A stretch of DNA of 64,000 bases from Bacillota bacterium. Lineage in GTDB: Bacteria; Bacillota; Clostridia; Lachnospirales; Lachnospiraceae. Positions 8,237-17,174 of the stretch are shown here, piece by piece. A program made the position numbers and the translations under genes. Numbering within the stretch: the stretch's first letter is position 1; each line of letters begins with the position of its first letter. The notes beneath the pieces are model-generated. The model saw nothing but the letters and a program-made list of their open reading frames with translations. It was not told where the DNA came from and searched no databases. The DNA lies in the NCBI GenBank assembly GCA_023421075.1, contig JAEZUM010000055.1:62001-126000 (forward strand), in the 5' to 3' direction.

Positions 8237-9544
8237 ATGAAAAAAGTATCAAAACTTTTCGCGTTACTCATGGCTACAATTTTTGTAATCGGCAGTTTCG
8301 CAGCATGTGGTAAAAAAGAAGAGACAAAAGATCAACCCGCAGCAACCAAGGCTCCCGCAGCTGAGACTCCCGCTGCAACAGAAGCTCCTGCAGCTCCTGA
8401 AGCTGTTACCTTAAAGGTATGGGCACCTGAGAATCAGATCCAGTCCGGTACAATGGACGCAATGTGTGCATCCTTCCAGGCTTTACATCCGGAATGGCAG
8501 ATCACCTTTGAAGTAGTAGCACAGGGTGAGGATACCGCGAAAGATGAGATCCTCAAAGACGTTACAGCAGCAGGTGATGTATTCTTCTTCGCGAATGACC
8601 AGTTAACTGCACTTGTAAATGCAGGAGCAATTGCTAAGCTTGGTGGTTCAACCGAAGAGATGGTTAAGACTACAATGGCTGAAGCTGTAGTTGACACTGT
8701 AACTGTTGGTGACTCTATCTATGCAATTCCTTTCACACATAACACTTTCTTCATGTACTATGACAAGTCCCTCTTAACAGCAGATGATGTTAAGTCCGTA
8801 GAGTCAATCATGGCGAAAGAGACACCCGATAATGTATATAATTTCTGCTTTGATTCTGCAGGCGGCTGGAAATTAGGCTCTTGGTATTATGGCGCAGGCT
8901 TAACAATCTATGGTGAGAGCCAGAATGATTTTGCAGCAGGCTGTAACTGGAACAATCCTACCGGTTTGGCAGTTACCAATTACTTAATCGACTTAATCAA
9001 CAATCCTAAAACTGCTTACAGCGATGATGTATCTTTATCTGAGTTAGCAGCAGACCACAGAATTGGTGCTTGGTTTGATGGATCCTGGAATTATCAGTTA
9101 TATAAGGACGCTTTAGGCGAAGATTTAGGTCTTGCAGTTATCCCTACCTTCAATCCGGATGGCAATGACTATCAGTTAAAGGGCTTCTATGGTTCTAAGG
9201 CAATCGGCGTAAATGCTCAGGCTAAGTTCCCTCAGGTAGCAGTTGCTTTTGCAGCTTACTTAGGTGGAGAAGAGATGCAGAAACAACGTTTTATTGAGAC
9301 TGCTCAGGTTCCTACAAACTTAACCGTTGGTGCTTCCGCAGAAGTTCAGGCTGATCCGGTTGCAGCAGTTATCGTTAAGGAAGCTGAAGTAGCATCTGTT
9401 ATGCAGCCTACAGCAGCTGAATTCGGTGCAAGATACTGGGCAAATGCCGGTGCGATTGCTACTGAAATCAGAAGCGGAGATTTAAATAAGGACAATGCTC
9501 AAGCTAAGTTAGATACCTTTGTATCCACAATGGTAGTTGAATAA
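8237..9544 (+). CDS. malE: Maltose/maltodextrin ABC transporter substrate-binding lipoprotein
   Basis: This is a family 1 extracellular solute-binding protein of 435 residues. A lipoprotein signal peptide ends at lipobox SFAAC, with C24 the lipidated cysteine. A low-complexity Ala/Pro/Thr/Glu linker (about 29-55, TKAPAAETPAATEAPAAPEA) tethers the binding domain to the membrane. The mature part has the MalE-type core (LKVWAPENQIQSGTM; ADDVKSVESIM; GSKAIGVNAQAKFPQ). It delivers maltodextrins to the MalF/MalG permeases encoded next. The start at 8237 follows AAAAGGAGGAAGTT. A 14-bp hairpin separates it from malF and probably keeps its transcript level above that of the permeases. Sugar specificity rests on the neighbouring glucan enzymes. 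Confidence 0.88.
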   Translation: MKKVSKLFALLMATIFVIGSFAACGKKEETKDQPAATKAPAAETPAATEAPAAPEAVTLKVWAPENQIQSGTMDAMCASFQALHPEWQITFEVVAQGEDTAKDEILKDVTAAGDVFFFANDQLTALVNAGAIAKLGGSTEEMVKTTMAEAVVDTVTVGDSIYAIPFTHNTFFMYYDKSLLTADDVKSVESIMAKETPDNVYNFCFDSAGGWKLGSWYYGAGLTIYGESQNDFAAGCNWNNPTGLAVTNYLIDLINNPKTAYSDDVSLSELAADHRIGAWFDGSWNYQLYKDALGEDLGLAVIPTFNPDGNDYQLKGFYGSKAIGVNAQAKFPQVAVAFAAYLGGEEMQKQRFIETAQVPTNLTVGASAEVQADPVAAVIVKEAEVASVMQPTAAEFGARYWANAGAIATEIRSGDLNKDNAQAKLDTFVSTMVVE

Positions 9545-9603
9545 TTTTTTCTATCTTAGACGATAAAAGATACTCAGCTTGCTGAAATCTTTGACCATGT
9601 ATA

Positions 9604-9648
9604 ATAGAAGCGGAATGTTCCGGTTTATAGGGGGCATTCCGTTTCTAT
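9604..9648 (+). terminator. Hairpin between malE and malF (attenuator or mRNA-stabilising stem)
   Basis: The 14-bp stem ATAGAAGCGGAATG/CATTCCGTTTCTAT has one G-U pair and a 17-base loop. Only a weak T-run follows, so partial termination or protection of the upstream malE mRNA from 3' exonucleases is more likely than full stop. A second small stem AAGAATC/GGATTCTT lies just downstream (9655-9674), close to the malF ribosome site. Confidence 0.6.
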
Positions 9649-9692
9649 CATAAAGAATCTTATGGGATTCTTGTATAACGAGGAGGAAAACT

Positions 9693-11087
9693 ATGGCCGG
9701 TAAGAAGCAAAAACGAGCAAACAAGCCTATATTCCTTGGAGATTATGGTTTTGGAACTGCTTTTATGAATGGAAATATCGTTACGAAGCTCTCAGCAGTC
9801 GTTTTCGGTTTCGGTAATCTCCTACATAAACAGATTATTCGAGGACTTTTATATCTCGCCCTGGAGGCAGCATATATTCTCTATATGTCCAGTTTAGGAA
9901 TAAAGGCCTTGCAAGACTTTATCACATTAGGAACGAAAACACAGGAAGAAGTATTCAATGAAGCAAAAGGAATCTATGAATATGTGGTTGGCGATAATTC
10001 AATGCTTTGCCTGCTATACGGCGTAGTTACCATATTCGTTACAATTGTATTTATTGGGGTTATGACTTCTTCTGTAAAAAGTGCGTATGATTCGCAGTTA
10101 AGAAAAAGACTTGGCAAACCCATGCCAAACATCATCGATGATATCAAGTCCTTAAGCCATAATAAGCTGCAGGCAACTTTGTTATTCATTCCGATTATCG
10201 GAGTAGTATCATTTACAATTATACCGTTAGTATTTAATATTTTTATTGCTTTTACAAACTATGATAGAGACCATCAGCCACCCGGTAATTTATTCGACTG
10301 GGTAGGATTAGATAATTTTGCAAAAATGTTTAAAACAGGAGGTGTTCTGTCCAATACCTTCTGGCCAGTATTTCAATGGACAATAATCTGGGCAATCTTT
10401 GCCACCTTTACTTGCTATATACTTGGTATGCTTTTGGCTATTGTGATCAATCGTGAGGGAACCCGCTTTAAAGGGTTCTGGAGATTTCTCTTTGTATTAT
10501 CTATTGCAGTACCGCAGTTTGTATCCCTGCTTACGATGAGAACGATATTTAATACCAATGGACCGGTCAATGCAATGCTTCGTATTCTGGGTGTTATTGG
10601 TCCCACAGCATCGATACCGTTCCTGACGGATGGAACACTAGCGAAGATAACAATCATCTGTATTAACATATGGATTGGTGTGCCCTTCACGATGTTAAGC
10701 ACCACAGGTATCCTGAATAACATCCCTAAGGATTTATATGAAGCAGCGAAGGTAGACGGTGCAAATGCAATCGTAACCTTCTTCAAGATTACATTGCCTT
10801 ATATGTTGTTTATCACAACACCGACTTTGATTACTGCATTTGTAGGTAATATTAATAACTTTAATGTTATCTATCTGCTTACCGGCGGTGGTCCGGAATC
10901 CATCGATTTCTACTATGCCGGTGATACAGACCTCTTAGTAACCTGGCTCTATAAGCTGACGATTACGAATAAAGATTATAACCTTGGTTCGGTTATCGGT
11001 ATTATCGTATTCGTAATATTGGCAACACTCTCGCTGTTAACCTATCGACGTACAGCATCCTATAAAGATGAGGAGGCGTTCCAATAA
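9693..11087 (+). CDS. malF: Maltodextrin ABC transporter permease MalF
   Basis: This 464-residue binding-protein-dependent transport permease has two extra N-terminal hydrophobic segments (about 48-72 and 105-127), as in other Firmicute MalF proteins. A core of six helices from about 165 follows. The EAA loop that docks the ATPase is at 350-369 (EAAKVDGANA with downstream TLP). A start with AGGAGGAAAACT lies before 9693. malG starts at its last base, a TAATG overlap implying translational coupling. It forms the channel with MalG and is fed by MalE. No ATPase gene is present here, so an MsmX/UgpC-type shared ATPase encoded elsewhere is inferred. Confidence 0.9.
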   Translation: MAGKKQKRANKPIFLGDYGFGTAFMNGNIVTKLSAVVFGFGNLLHKQIIRGLLYLALEAAYILYMSSLGIKALQDFITLGTKTQEEVFNEAKGIYEYVVGDNSMLCLLYGVVTIFVTIVFIGVMTSSVKSAYDSQLRKRLGKPMPNIIDDIKSLSHNKLQATLLFIPIIGVVSFTIIPLVFNIFIAFTNYDRDHQPPGNLFDWVGLDNFAKMFKTGGVLSNTFWPVFQWTIIWAIFATFTCYILGMLLAIVINREGTRFKGFWRFLFVLSIAVPQFVSLLTMRTIFNTNGPVNAMLRILGVIGPTASIPFLTDGTLAKITIICINIWIGVPFTMLSTTGILNNIPKDLYEAAKVDGANAIVTFFKITLPYMLFITTPTLITAFVGNINNFNVIYLLTGGGPESIDFYYAGDTDLLVTWLYKLTITNKDYNLGSVIGIIVFVILATLSLLTYRRTASYKDEEAFQ

Positions 11088-11962
11088 TGAAGAATTATAC
11101 GAAGAATTCGAGCAGTATTACAAAAAGAATTACCAATTTATTGGTTCATATCGGTTTAGCAGTGGTTGGCTTTATCTGGGTCCTCCCGATCGTATTCGTC
11201 GCATTAACCTCCTTTCGAGAAGAGGGCGGTACGTACAAGAGCTACATTCTGCCAAGAGGATATACACTTGATAATTATAAAAATCTTTTCTCACAAACCG
11301 GTAGCTTGATTTTCACAAAATGGTTTACCAATACACTGATCGTAGCCATTGCCAGTTGTCTGCTTTCTACGTTTTTTGTATTGTGTGTATCTTACGTAAT
11401 GTCGAGATTGCGTTTTCGGATGCGTAAGAAGCTGTTGAATATCGCACTGATTCTGGGTATGTTCCCAAGCTTTATGACGATGATATCCGTGTATTACATC
11501 TTAAAGGGCTTCGGTCTCCTGGAAAGCGGTCAATTAAAGCTGGCGGCCTTGGTGCTGGTATATTCCTGTGGTTCGAGTCTGGGCTTTTATATCGCCAAGG
11601 GCTTCTTCGATACCTTGCCTAGAACAATTGATGAAGCAGCTTATATCGATGGAGCTTCCAAATGGAAGGTATTTACGAAGATCACTATGCCGTTATCGAA
11701 ACCGATTGTAGTAAATACTCTGTTAACTTCCTTCATGGCTCCCTGGGTGGATTACATCTTTGCCAAGGTTATTCTTGGTCAGGACCGTACCTACTTCACC
11801 ATAGCTATAGGTCTGTGGACCATGCTTGAGAAGGAGTTTGCTGAATATTATTACACGACCTTCTTCGCGGGTTGCGTCATAATATCGATTCCGATTACAA
11901 TCCTGTTCCTGTTAACACAGCGTTTCTATGTAGAAGGAACGTCTGGCGCTGTAAAGGGATAA
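11087..11962 (+). CDS. malG: Maltodextrin ABC transporter permease MalG
   Basis: This 291-residue permease has six hydrophobic segments beginning at about residue 17 and the EAA loop from E183 (EAAYIDGASKWKVFTKITMP). It is the heterodimer partner of MalF in maltodextrin uptake. Its ATG overlaps the malF stop by one base, and the ribosome site GAGGAGG sits within the end of malF. The C-terminal FYVEGTSGAVKG closely matches the usual MalG ending, supporting an intact gene. It is followed after about 200 bases by the secreted amylase gene, with hairpins between. Confidence 0.92.
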   Translation: MKNYTKNSSSITKRITNLLVHIGLAVVGFIWVLPIVFVALTSFREEGGTYKSYILPRGYTLDNYKNLFSQTGSLIFTKWFTNTLIVAIASCLLSTFFVLCVSYVMSRLRFRMRKKLLNIALILGMFPSFMTMISVYYILKGFGLLESGQLKLAALVLVYSCGSSLGFYIAKGFFDTLPRTIDEAAYIDGASKWKVFTKITMPLSKPIVVNTLLTSFMAPWVDYIFAKVILGQDRTYFTIAIGLWTMLEKEFAEYYYTTFFAGCVIISIPITILFLLTQRFYVEGTSGAVKG

Positions 11963-12067
11963 TATAGGATCGGTATTCTCTCCTCACAAGGGGTAGATCG
12001 GATGAGGGGATACAGTATGACAAAAAGCATCAGCGTATAATAATGAGGATTATTTACAAGATAAGAC

Positions 12068-12099
12068 AGAGGTACTGGTTTATTCCTAACAGTACTTCT
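12068..12099 (+). terminator. Hairpin between malG and the amylase gene
   Basis: The 10-bp stem AGAGGTACTG/CAGTACTTCT has one G-U pair and is followed by the T-rich TTTCTATATT. It could terminate part of the upstream transcript. Further on, CCCGGA-AAA-TCCGGG (12147-12161) forms a small stem that ends three bases before the amylase ribosome site. Confidence 0.5.
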
Positions 12100-12176
12100 T
12101 TCTATATTAATAAGAAGTATCGATATTTGATCGATTGATAGGAATACCCGGAAAATCCGGGATAGGGAGGATAGGT

Positions 12177-13865
12177 ATGTGGAAAAAAATATTTGTAATG
12201 CTTAGTATCCTTGGCCTTGTGCTTGTTGCACTCGCCGGCTGTGCAAAATCCGATCAAGGGAAGGCACCACAAGGTAGCAAATCCGAAGAGGAGATAAAAG
12301 CAAGCGAGGAACCAACATCAGAAGCAGAGAATACAATCAGTGAAGTACCATATGTTTATGAGCAGGAGCTTAATATAATCAGCGATAATTATCGAAATTA
12401 TTATGAGATCTTTGTATACTCCTTCTGCGATAGTGATGGTGACGGAATTGGTGATTTTAACGGAATTATATCAAAATTAGACTATATCAATACGGAGATG
12501 GGGTTTAACGGGATATGGCTGATGCCGATCATGCCATCGACCACCTATCACAAATATGATGTAACCGATTATTATGATGTTGACCGTCAATACGGAACAC
12601 TGGAGGATTTTAAGCGGTTGCTTGCGGAATGTGAAAAGAGAGATATCAAGCTGATTATTGATTTTGTCTTTAATCATACCTCCGCGAAGCATCCTTGGTT
12701 CACACAGGCAGTGAATTATCTTGAGACCTTAGAGGAAGGCGAGGAACCGGATTCTGCGGTATGTCCTTATGTTGAATATTATCATTTTACTAAGGAAACC
12801 AACGGCAGTGAGGATTACCACAGAGCAGGAACCTCTGATTGGTTCTATGAATGTGTATTCTGGGATCAAATGCCGGATCTGGCACTGGAGAGTACGGCTG
12901 TCAGAGATGAGATCGAGAAGGCAGCGAAGTTTTGGCTTGATCTGGGCGTGGATGGCTTCCGATTGGATGCTGCTAAGGAATATTATACCGGTGAGACCGG
13001 TAGGAATGTGGAAGTATTAACCTGGTTCAAGGATTATGTGATCAGTGTTAATCCGGAGGCTTATATCGTCGGTGAGGTTTGGGATGAGTTCAGTGCCATT
13101 ACCACTTATTATACCAGCGGTATGACTAGCTTCTTCAACTTCCCCCTATCCCAGTATGATGGGCTTGTAATTGATTCTGTGAGAAAATTAGGTACCGGAT
13201 CAGCGTCTTCCCTGGCAAAGAACCTGATCAAAATGCAGGAAGCCTATGGTGGAAGCAATCCGAATTATATTGATGCACCGTTCATCAGCAATCATGATAC
13301 AACTAGAATCTCTGCAATGTGTGTGAATGATGAACAGCAGATGAAGATATCTGCGGGATTACTCCTTACAATGAGCGGAAATCCCTTTGTATATTACGGA
13401 GAAGAAATAGGTATGAACAGCTCCGGAAAGAAGGATGAGAACAAAAGACTTCCTATGCAGTGGTCAAAGGATGGACAGGGAATGCCTCGTAAACCCTCCA
13501 ATGCAGATACTGTAGAGCAGACGTTTGGAACAGTTGAGGAGCAATTATCAGATCCATTATCCATCTTGAATTACTATAAGCGAGCGGTGAGAATCCGTAA
13601 CGAGAATCCGGAGCTTGCAAGAGGCAAGATTACTTTGATCGAAGGATTGACCGATAAGAATATACTTGCACTGGAAAAGGATTATGAGGGTAGTAAGCTG
13701 GTTATAATCTCAAATGTTAATAAGGAAGCTGCTACCATCGATCTAAACACTTCCGGATATGATAAACTCGAAATCAGGGGGTATTTAACCGTGGATGGCA
13801 GTGAGGTTACCTTATCGAAGGGCGTACTGAATATGCCACTATATTCTATTGCTATTTTAAAATAA
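12177..13865 (+). CDS. Alpha-amylase family (GH13) lipoprotein, maltodextrin-forming
   Basis: This 562-residue surface-anchored GH13 hydrolase has a signal peptide ending in lipobox LAGC (lipidated C22), then a charged low-complexity linker to about residue 60. The catalytic barrel follows, with all four conserved regions: D162 in DFVFNHT, nucleophile D264 in GFRLDAA, general acid E300 in GEVW, and D374 in ISNHDTT. A small C-terminal beta domain ends the protein. The start at 12177 is chosen over an in-frame ATG 14 codons earlier because AGGGAGG sits six bases ahead and the lipoprotein signal then begins MWKK. It should cut external starch or dextrins into oligosaccharides for MalEFG. Exact specificity (amylase, neopullulanase or maltogenic) cannot be read from sequence. 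Confidence 0.88.
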   Translation: MWKKIFVMLSILGLVLVALAGCAKSDQGKAPQGSKSEEEIKASEEPTSEAENTISEVPYVYEQELNIISDNYRNYYEIFVYSFCDSDGDGIGDFNGIISKLDYINTEMGFNGIWLMPIMPSTTYHKYDVTDYYDVDRQYGTLEDFKRLLAECEKRDIKLIIDFVFNHTSAKHPWFTQAVNYLETLEEGEEPDSAVCPYVEYYHFTKETNGSEDYHRAGTSDWFYECVFWDQMPDLALESTAVRDEIEKAAKFWLDLGVDGFRLDAAKEYYTGETGRNVEVLTWFKDYVISVNPEAYIVGEVWDEFSAITTYYTSGMTSFFNFPLSQYDGLVIDSVRKLGTGSASSLAKNLIKMQEAYGGSNPNYIDAPFISNHDTTRISAMCVNDEQQMKISAGLLLTMSGNPFVYYGEEIGMNSSGKKDENKRLPMQWSKDGQGMPRKPSNADTVEQTFGTVEEQLSDPLSILNYYKRAVRIRNENPELARGKITLIEGLTDKNILALEKDYEGSKLVIISNVNKEAATIDLNTSGYDKLEIRGYLTVDGSEVTLSKGVLNMPLYSIAILK

Positions 13866-13884
13866 CTTACTCTTTATGGATTGT

Positions 13885-13941
13885 ATTACCTATCATAGGG
13901 TAGAGGGGGATAACCTGTAATCTACCTTATCGATAGGTAAT
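13885..13941 (+). terminator. Intercistronic hairpin before the debranching enzyme gene
   Basis: ATTACCTATC (13885-13894) pairs perfectly with GATAGGTAAT (13932-13941). The inner segments GGTAGA and TCTACC also pair, giving a nested stem. There is no long T-run, so attenuation or mRNA stabilisation is more likely than full termination. Confidence 0.5.
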
Positions 13942-13978
13942 TGTCTGATAATGTTTCACGTCAATATGGAGGGAAAAA

Positions 13979-15928
13979 ATGAGATTTATATACGGTAAGA
14001 ATGATTGGAGCAGTATGGAGCGAGGGCAGGAGAATTGTTACCTGCTCACAAACGGTCTCGGAGGATATTCCTCCTTGAGTATGATTGGCTCCAATGCACG
14101 AGGGGATCATGCTTTATTCATGGCTTGTGTGAAGGCTCCGAATCATCGTTATCATATGGTGAGCGGACTGGATGAAGTATTACAGTTAGGTGAGAGACAG
14201 ATAGTCTTATCCAGTCAGGAATATGTAGGCTTTACAAAGAACAAGAAGGGCTTTCTCTATTTACGGCAGTTTCAGTATGATATCGTTCCGTCTTGGTGCT
14301 ATCAGGTGGATGGCGTTGAGATCCGGAAGACCATCGTCATGCGGCATGGTGAGAATACTTTGGGAATTCGATATGAAATCGATAACCGCATGGACATGGA
14401 GGTCAGTCTTAAGCTTACCCCTCAATTTCAATTTGTTCCTAAGGGAGAATGCATCTCACCGGGTCAACGCTTTTGTACCATGCAGCACTTCGTCGAAAGC
14501 AATGGCCACAAGCTGTACTTTAAGACCAATGCAAGGATAGAGGTATACGAAACCGAATATGTTGAAGATCTGTATTACTTCTATGATGCCAGAGATGGTC
14601 GGAACTCGATTGGAAAGACGGCAAATAATCATAGTCTGTTGCTAACCATAGGCGGACAGAACACAGAGTCTTTGGAGCTGATCTACAGCATGAAGCCCGT
14701 GAATTGTGACTTTGATCAGCTTTACAATGAGGAAGTGAGCAGGCAAGAGAAGCTTTTGAAGCAGTCCGGTATCAAGAATGCGGTTGGAAGACAATTAGTC
14801 CGTAGTGCGGATCAATTTGTCGTATATCGTGAATCAACCAAGGGCAAGACAATTATGGCTGGATATCCCTTCTTTGCGGATTGGGGCAGAGACACAATGA
14901 TTGCTCTGATGGGCTGTTGTATTTCGACAGGCAGGTATGAAGAGGCCAAAAGTATGCTCCGTACCTTTATGCAATATTGTCATAAGGGGTTGATGCCAAA
15001 CATGTTTCCGGAGGGAGGAAATGACCCAATCTATAATACCGTGGATGCTTCTCTGCTTTATATCGCAGCGGTATATGAGTACTATCTTGTAAGCAAGGAT
15101 CTGGAATTTGTTGGGGAAGCATATCCGGTCATGGAGGATATCCTGAGTTGGTACCAGAGTGGCACAGAATTTCATATTCGTATGGATGAGGATGGTTTGA
15201 TAGAGGCCGGTGGCGGGTATGATCAGGTTACTTGGATGGATGTACGCTTTGGAGATATCCTACCCACGCCCAGACATGGGAAGCCGGTAGAAATTAACGC
15301 ATATTGGTATAATGCCTTACGGATTATACAGGAATTTTCGAGTCTTCTTCATAAGCAAGAGGATAGATATAGTATCCTGGCAGAGAAGGTAAAGGAGAGC
15401 TTTAATAAAAAGTTTTGGAATGAGGCGAAAGGATGTCTCAAGGACGTTATATCCGGTGAGAGGACCGATGATCAGATACGCTGTAACCAGATTTGGGCGG
15501 TATCGTTACCCTTTACGATGCTTTCTAAGGAGAAGGAACTGCAGGTAGTTAACAAAGTATTTGAACGACTCTATACCCCTTATGGACTTCGTAGTCTGGA
15601 CAAATATGATCCGGATTTCAAACCCTGCTATGGGGGAAGTCATTTTAATCGGGACATGGCTTACCATCAGGGAACGGTTTGGGCATTCCCGCTGGGAGCC
15701 TACTACCTTGCATATCTGAAGGTTCATGAATATAGTGATTCTGCGGTTCATAAGGTACAAGATCAGCTATCCGCAATCGAGGCTTGTCTGAGAGAGGGCT
15801 GTGTCGGACAAATCGCTGAGATTTATGACGGAGATATTCCAACCATTTCCCAGGGCTGCTATGCTCAGGCCTGGAGCGTCAGCGAGCTACTAAGGGTCTA
15901 TGCTAAGCTGGAACAGCTGTATGCATAG
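13979..15928 (+). CDS. Glycogen debranching enzyme (amylo-alpha-1,6-glucosidase type, GH133)
   Basis: This 649-residue protein has the two-part bacterial debranching architecture. An N-terminal beta-rich glycogen-debranching domain (about 1-270, with NCYLLTNGLGGYSS and GDHALFMA) precedes an (alpha/alpha)6 barrel catalytic domain (about 280-640) with FADWGRDTMIAL (WGRD 302-305), AGGGYDQVTWMD and NAYWYNALR. It hydrolyses alpha-1,6 branch stubs so that phosphorylase and amylomaltase can act. There is no signal peptide, so it works in the cytoplasm. The start at 13979 is supported by GGAGGG. It ends the maltodextrin/glycogen gene run, followed by a long terminator stem. Confidence 0.88.
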   Translation: MRFIYGKNDWSSMERGQENCYLLTNGLGGYSSLSMIGSNARGDHALFMACVKAPNHRYHMVSGLDEVLQLGERQIVLSSQEYVGFTKNKKGFLYLRQFQYDIVPSWCYQVDGVEIRKTIVMRHGENTLGIRYEIDNRMDMEVSLKLTPQFQFVPKGECISPGQRFCTMQHFVESNGHKLYFKTNARIEVYETEYVEDLYYFYDARDGRNSIGKTANNHSLLLTIGGQNTESLELIYSMKPVNCDFDQLYNEEVSRQEKLLKQSGIKNAVGRQLVRSADQFVVYRESTKGKTIMAGYPFFADWGRDTMIALMGCCISTGRYEEAKSMLRTFMQYCHKGLMPNMFPEGGNDPIYNTVDASLLYIAAVYEYYLVSKDLEFVGEAYPVMEDILSWYQSGTEFHIRMDEDGLIEAGGGYDQVTWMDVRFGDILPTPRHGKPVEINAYWYNALRIIQEFSSLLHKQEDRYSILAEKVKESFNKKFWNEAKGCLKDVISGERTDDQIRCNQIWAVSLPFTMLSKEKELQVVNKVFERLYTPYGLRSLDKYDPDFKPCYGGSHFNRDMAYHQGTVWAFPLGAYYLAYLKVHEYSDSAVHKVQDQLSAIEACLREGCVGQIAEIYDGDIPTISQGCYAQAWSVSELLRVYAKLEQLYA

Positions 15929-15992
15929 TATGAGATTCACTTATTATGGAAGGCTTATATTAAAGCAAGGTTTTATCAGACGATGATTCAAG

Positions 15993-16055
15993 AAAGGAAA
16001 GAACAGCAGATATCCCGTAATAGTTAACTTACCGGAGATTGTTGTTCTTTCCTTT
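15993..16055. terminator. Long-stem terminator between convergent genes
   Basis: A 12-bp perfect stem AAAGGAAAGAAC/GTTCTTTCCTTT extends to about 17 bp with two G-U pairs. It sits between the debranching enzyme gene and the convergent unknown gene ending at 16135. The T-run is short, and it probably acts in both directions. Confidence 0.6.
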
Positions 16056-16134
16056 GTTAAATTGTCTTATATATTGTGCCGGCTGAATAAATATATCGAT
16101 AACATAAGGTACGAGGTCAATCCTTCTTCAGCAC

Positions 16135-16413
16135 TTATTTCCTGGTAGTTGCCATCATCTTACGGATCATCTCGAATTGCTGTTTCTCTTTCGGAGTCAT
16201 ATTCTTAGTCAGTATCTCGATCATCACATCACTTTCATCCTTGGTAAACGTGAGGTTCTGTTCCTGAAGCCGCTTGTTCGTTGTCATCAATAGAGGTAAC
16301 AGTTTATCCATGGGTTTGCCTTCTGCTTCCTTCATTAATTCCAAGAGTATGGCAAGCTTTTTGGGATCAATATTTTTCATCTTAGGGTTATTGGTCCAAG
16401 ACGTATCAGCCAT
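16135..16413 (-). CDS. Conserved hypothetical protein, small, Met/Lys-rich
   Basis: A 92-residue protein with no function I can name. It is mostly predicted helix, rich in Lys, Met and Leu (NIDPKKLAILLELMKEAEGKPMDKLLPLLM; TPKEKQQFEMIRKMM), with no cysteines, signal peptide or membrane segment. The chosen start at 16413 (MADTSW) sits seven bases after AAGGAG; upstream in-frame ATGs are too close to that site. It overlaps the stop of the upstream gene by eight bases, so the two are translationally coupled and probably act together. The upstream partner's C-terminal helices have similar composition (MFEMLKTMIPPEQQSTFENLRMLLSTM), suggesting a shared fold or ancient duplication. It could be an adaptor or regulatory pair, which is speculative. 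Confidence 0.65.
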   Translation of the reverse strand: MADTSWTNNPKMKNIDPKKLAILLELMKEAEGKPMDKLLPLLMTTNKRLQEQNLTFTKDESDVMIEILTKNMTPKEKQQFEMIRKMMATTRK

Positions 16414-17077
16414 TTTCATGCTCCTTACTATCATCCGATTTGCTATTATTATCATATGACATGGTACTTAAAAGCATTCTTAAGTTTTCAAAGGTACTCT
16501 GTTGCTCTGGGGGTATCATTGTCTTAAGCATCTCGAACATTGGACTATTATCATTGGTGAAGTTGTTTTCGTTATTATGAATATGGTTATGATCCTTCTG
16601 GAACGTGGTATCCTCTGACTCCGTCTCTGATTTGGTATCCTCAGAGAAACCTCCCTGAAAGATCGATTCGAAGTTCGATCCGGTAAAATTACTGGTGACC
16701 GTATCGGTATCATCCTTGCTGTCTTCTCCGGTAAACGAAAAGCCTCCGAATTCCTGCATGGTTTTCATAGCACTCATCATGTTGTTGTACATCTCAAACA
16801 TTCTTTTCATATTGAATATATTAAGAATTCGATCTATAAAATCCCGCTCACTGCCTACGCATAGAGGGCGGATTCCGTTTAAAAGACCTTCCATATCGAT
16901 GTTTGTACTTTCATAGCCACAGGCAACCATACTATTGCGGCCAGACAGGGTATTCAGACTTCCCATAAGATCCAGAACCTTTGTATAGAATTCCATTCGG
17001 ATTCTGGTCATGGAATCGAAGTAGGGTAGGGCGGCTTTCATAATCTCAGCGGTGTGTAGATAGTTTTGGTTTGCCAT
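16406..17077 (-). CDS. Conserved hypothetical protein, acidic linker
   Basis: A 223-residue protein of unknown function. The N-terminal half (1-115) looks helical and globular (MANQNYLHTAEIMKAALPYFDSMTRIRMEFYTKVLDLMGS). Residues about 116-175 are acidic and low in complexity (Asp, Glu, Ser, Thr, then His/Asn-rich), likely a disordered linker. The end has a Met-rich helix pair resembling part of the downstream protein. The start at 17077 is chosen because GGGAG lies five bases ahead, within an alternative upstream ATG at 17089. There are no membrane segments. It overlaps the next gene by eight bases. luxS is upstream on the same strand, but the 97-base gap contains a small hairpin, so they may be separate units. 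Confidence 0.65.
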   Translation of the reverse strand: MANQNYLHTAEIMKAALPYFDSMTRIRMEFYTKVLDLMGSLNTLSGRNSMVACGYESTNIDMEGLLNGIRPLCVGSERDFIDRILNIFNMKRMFEMYNNMMSAMKTMQEFGGFSFTGEDSKDDTDTVTSNFTGSNFESIFQGGFSEDTKSETESEDTTFQKDHNHIHNNENNFTNDNSPMFEMLKTMIPPEQQSTFENLRMLLSTMSYDNNSKSDDSKEHENG

Positions 17078-17174
17078 AGCTTCTCCCATTATACATACTC
17101 ATTACAGTATATTCATGGAGCCACGAAAAATGCACTAAACCGCCGATGGTTCTTATGGGTTCCACAGAGAACCC

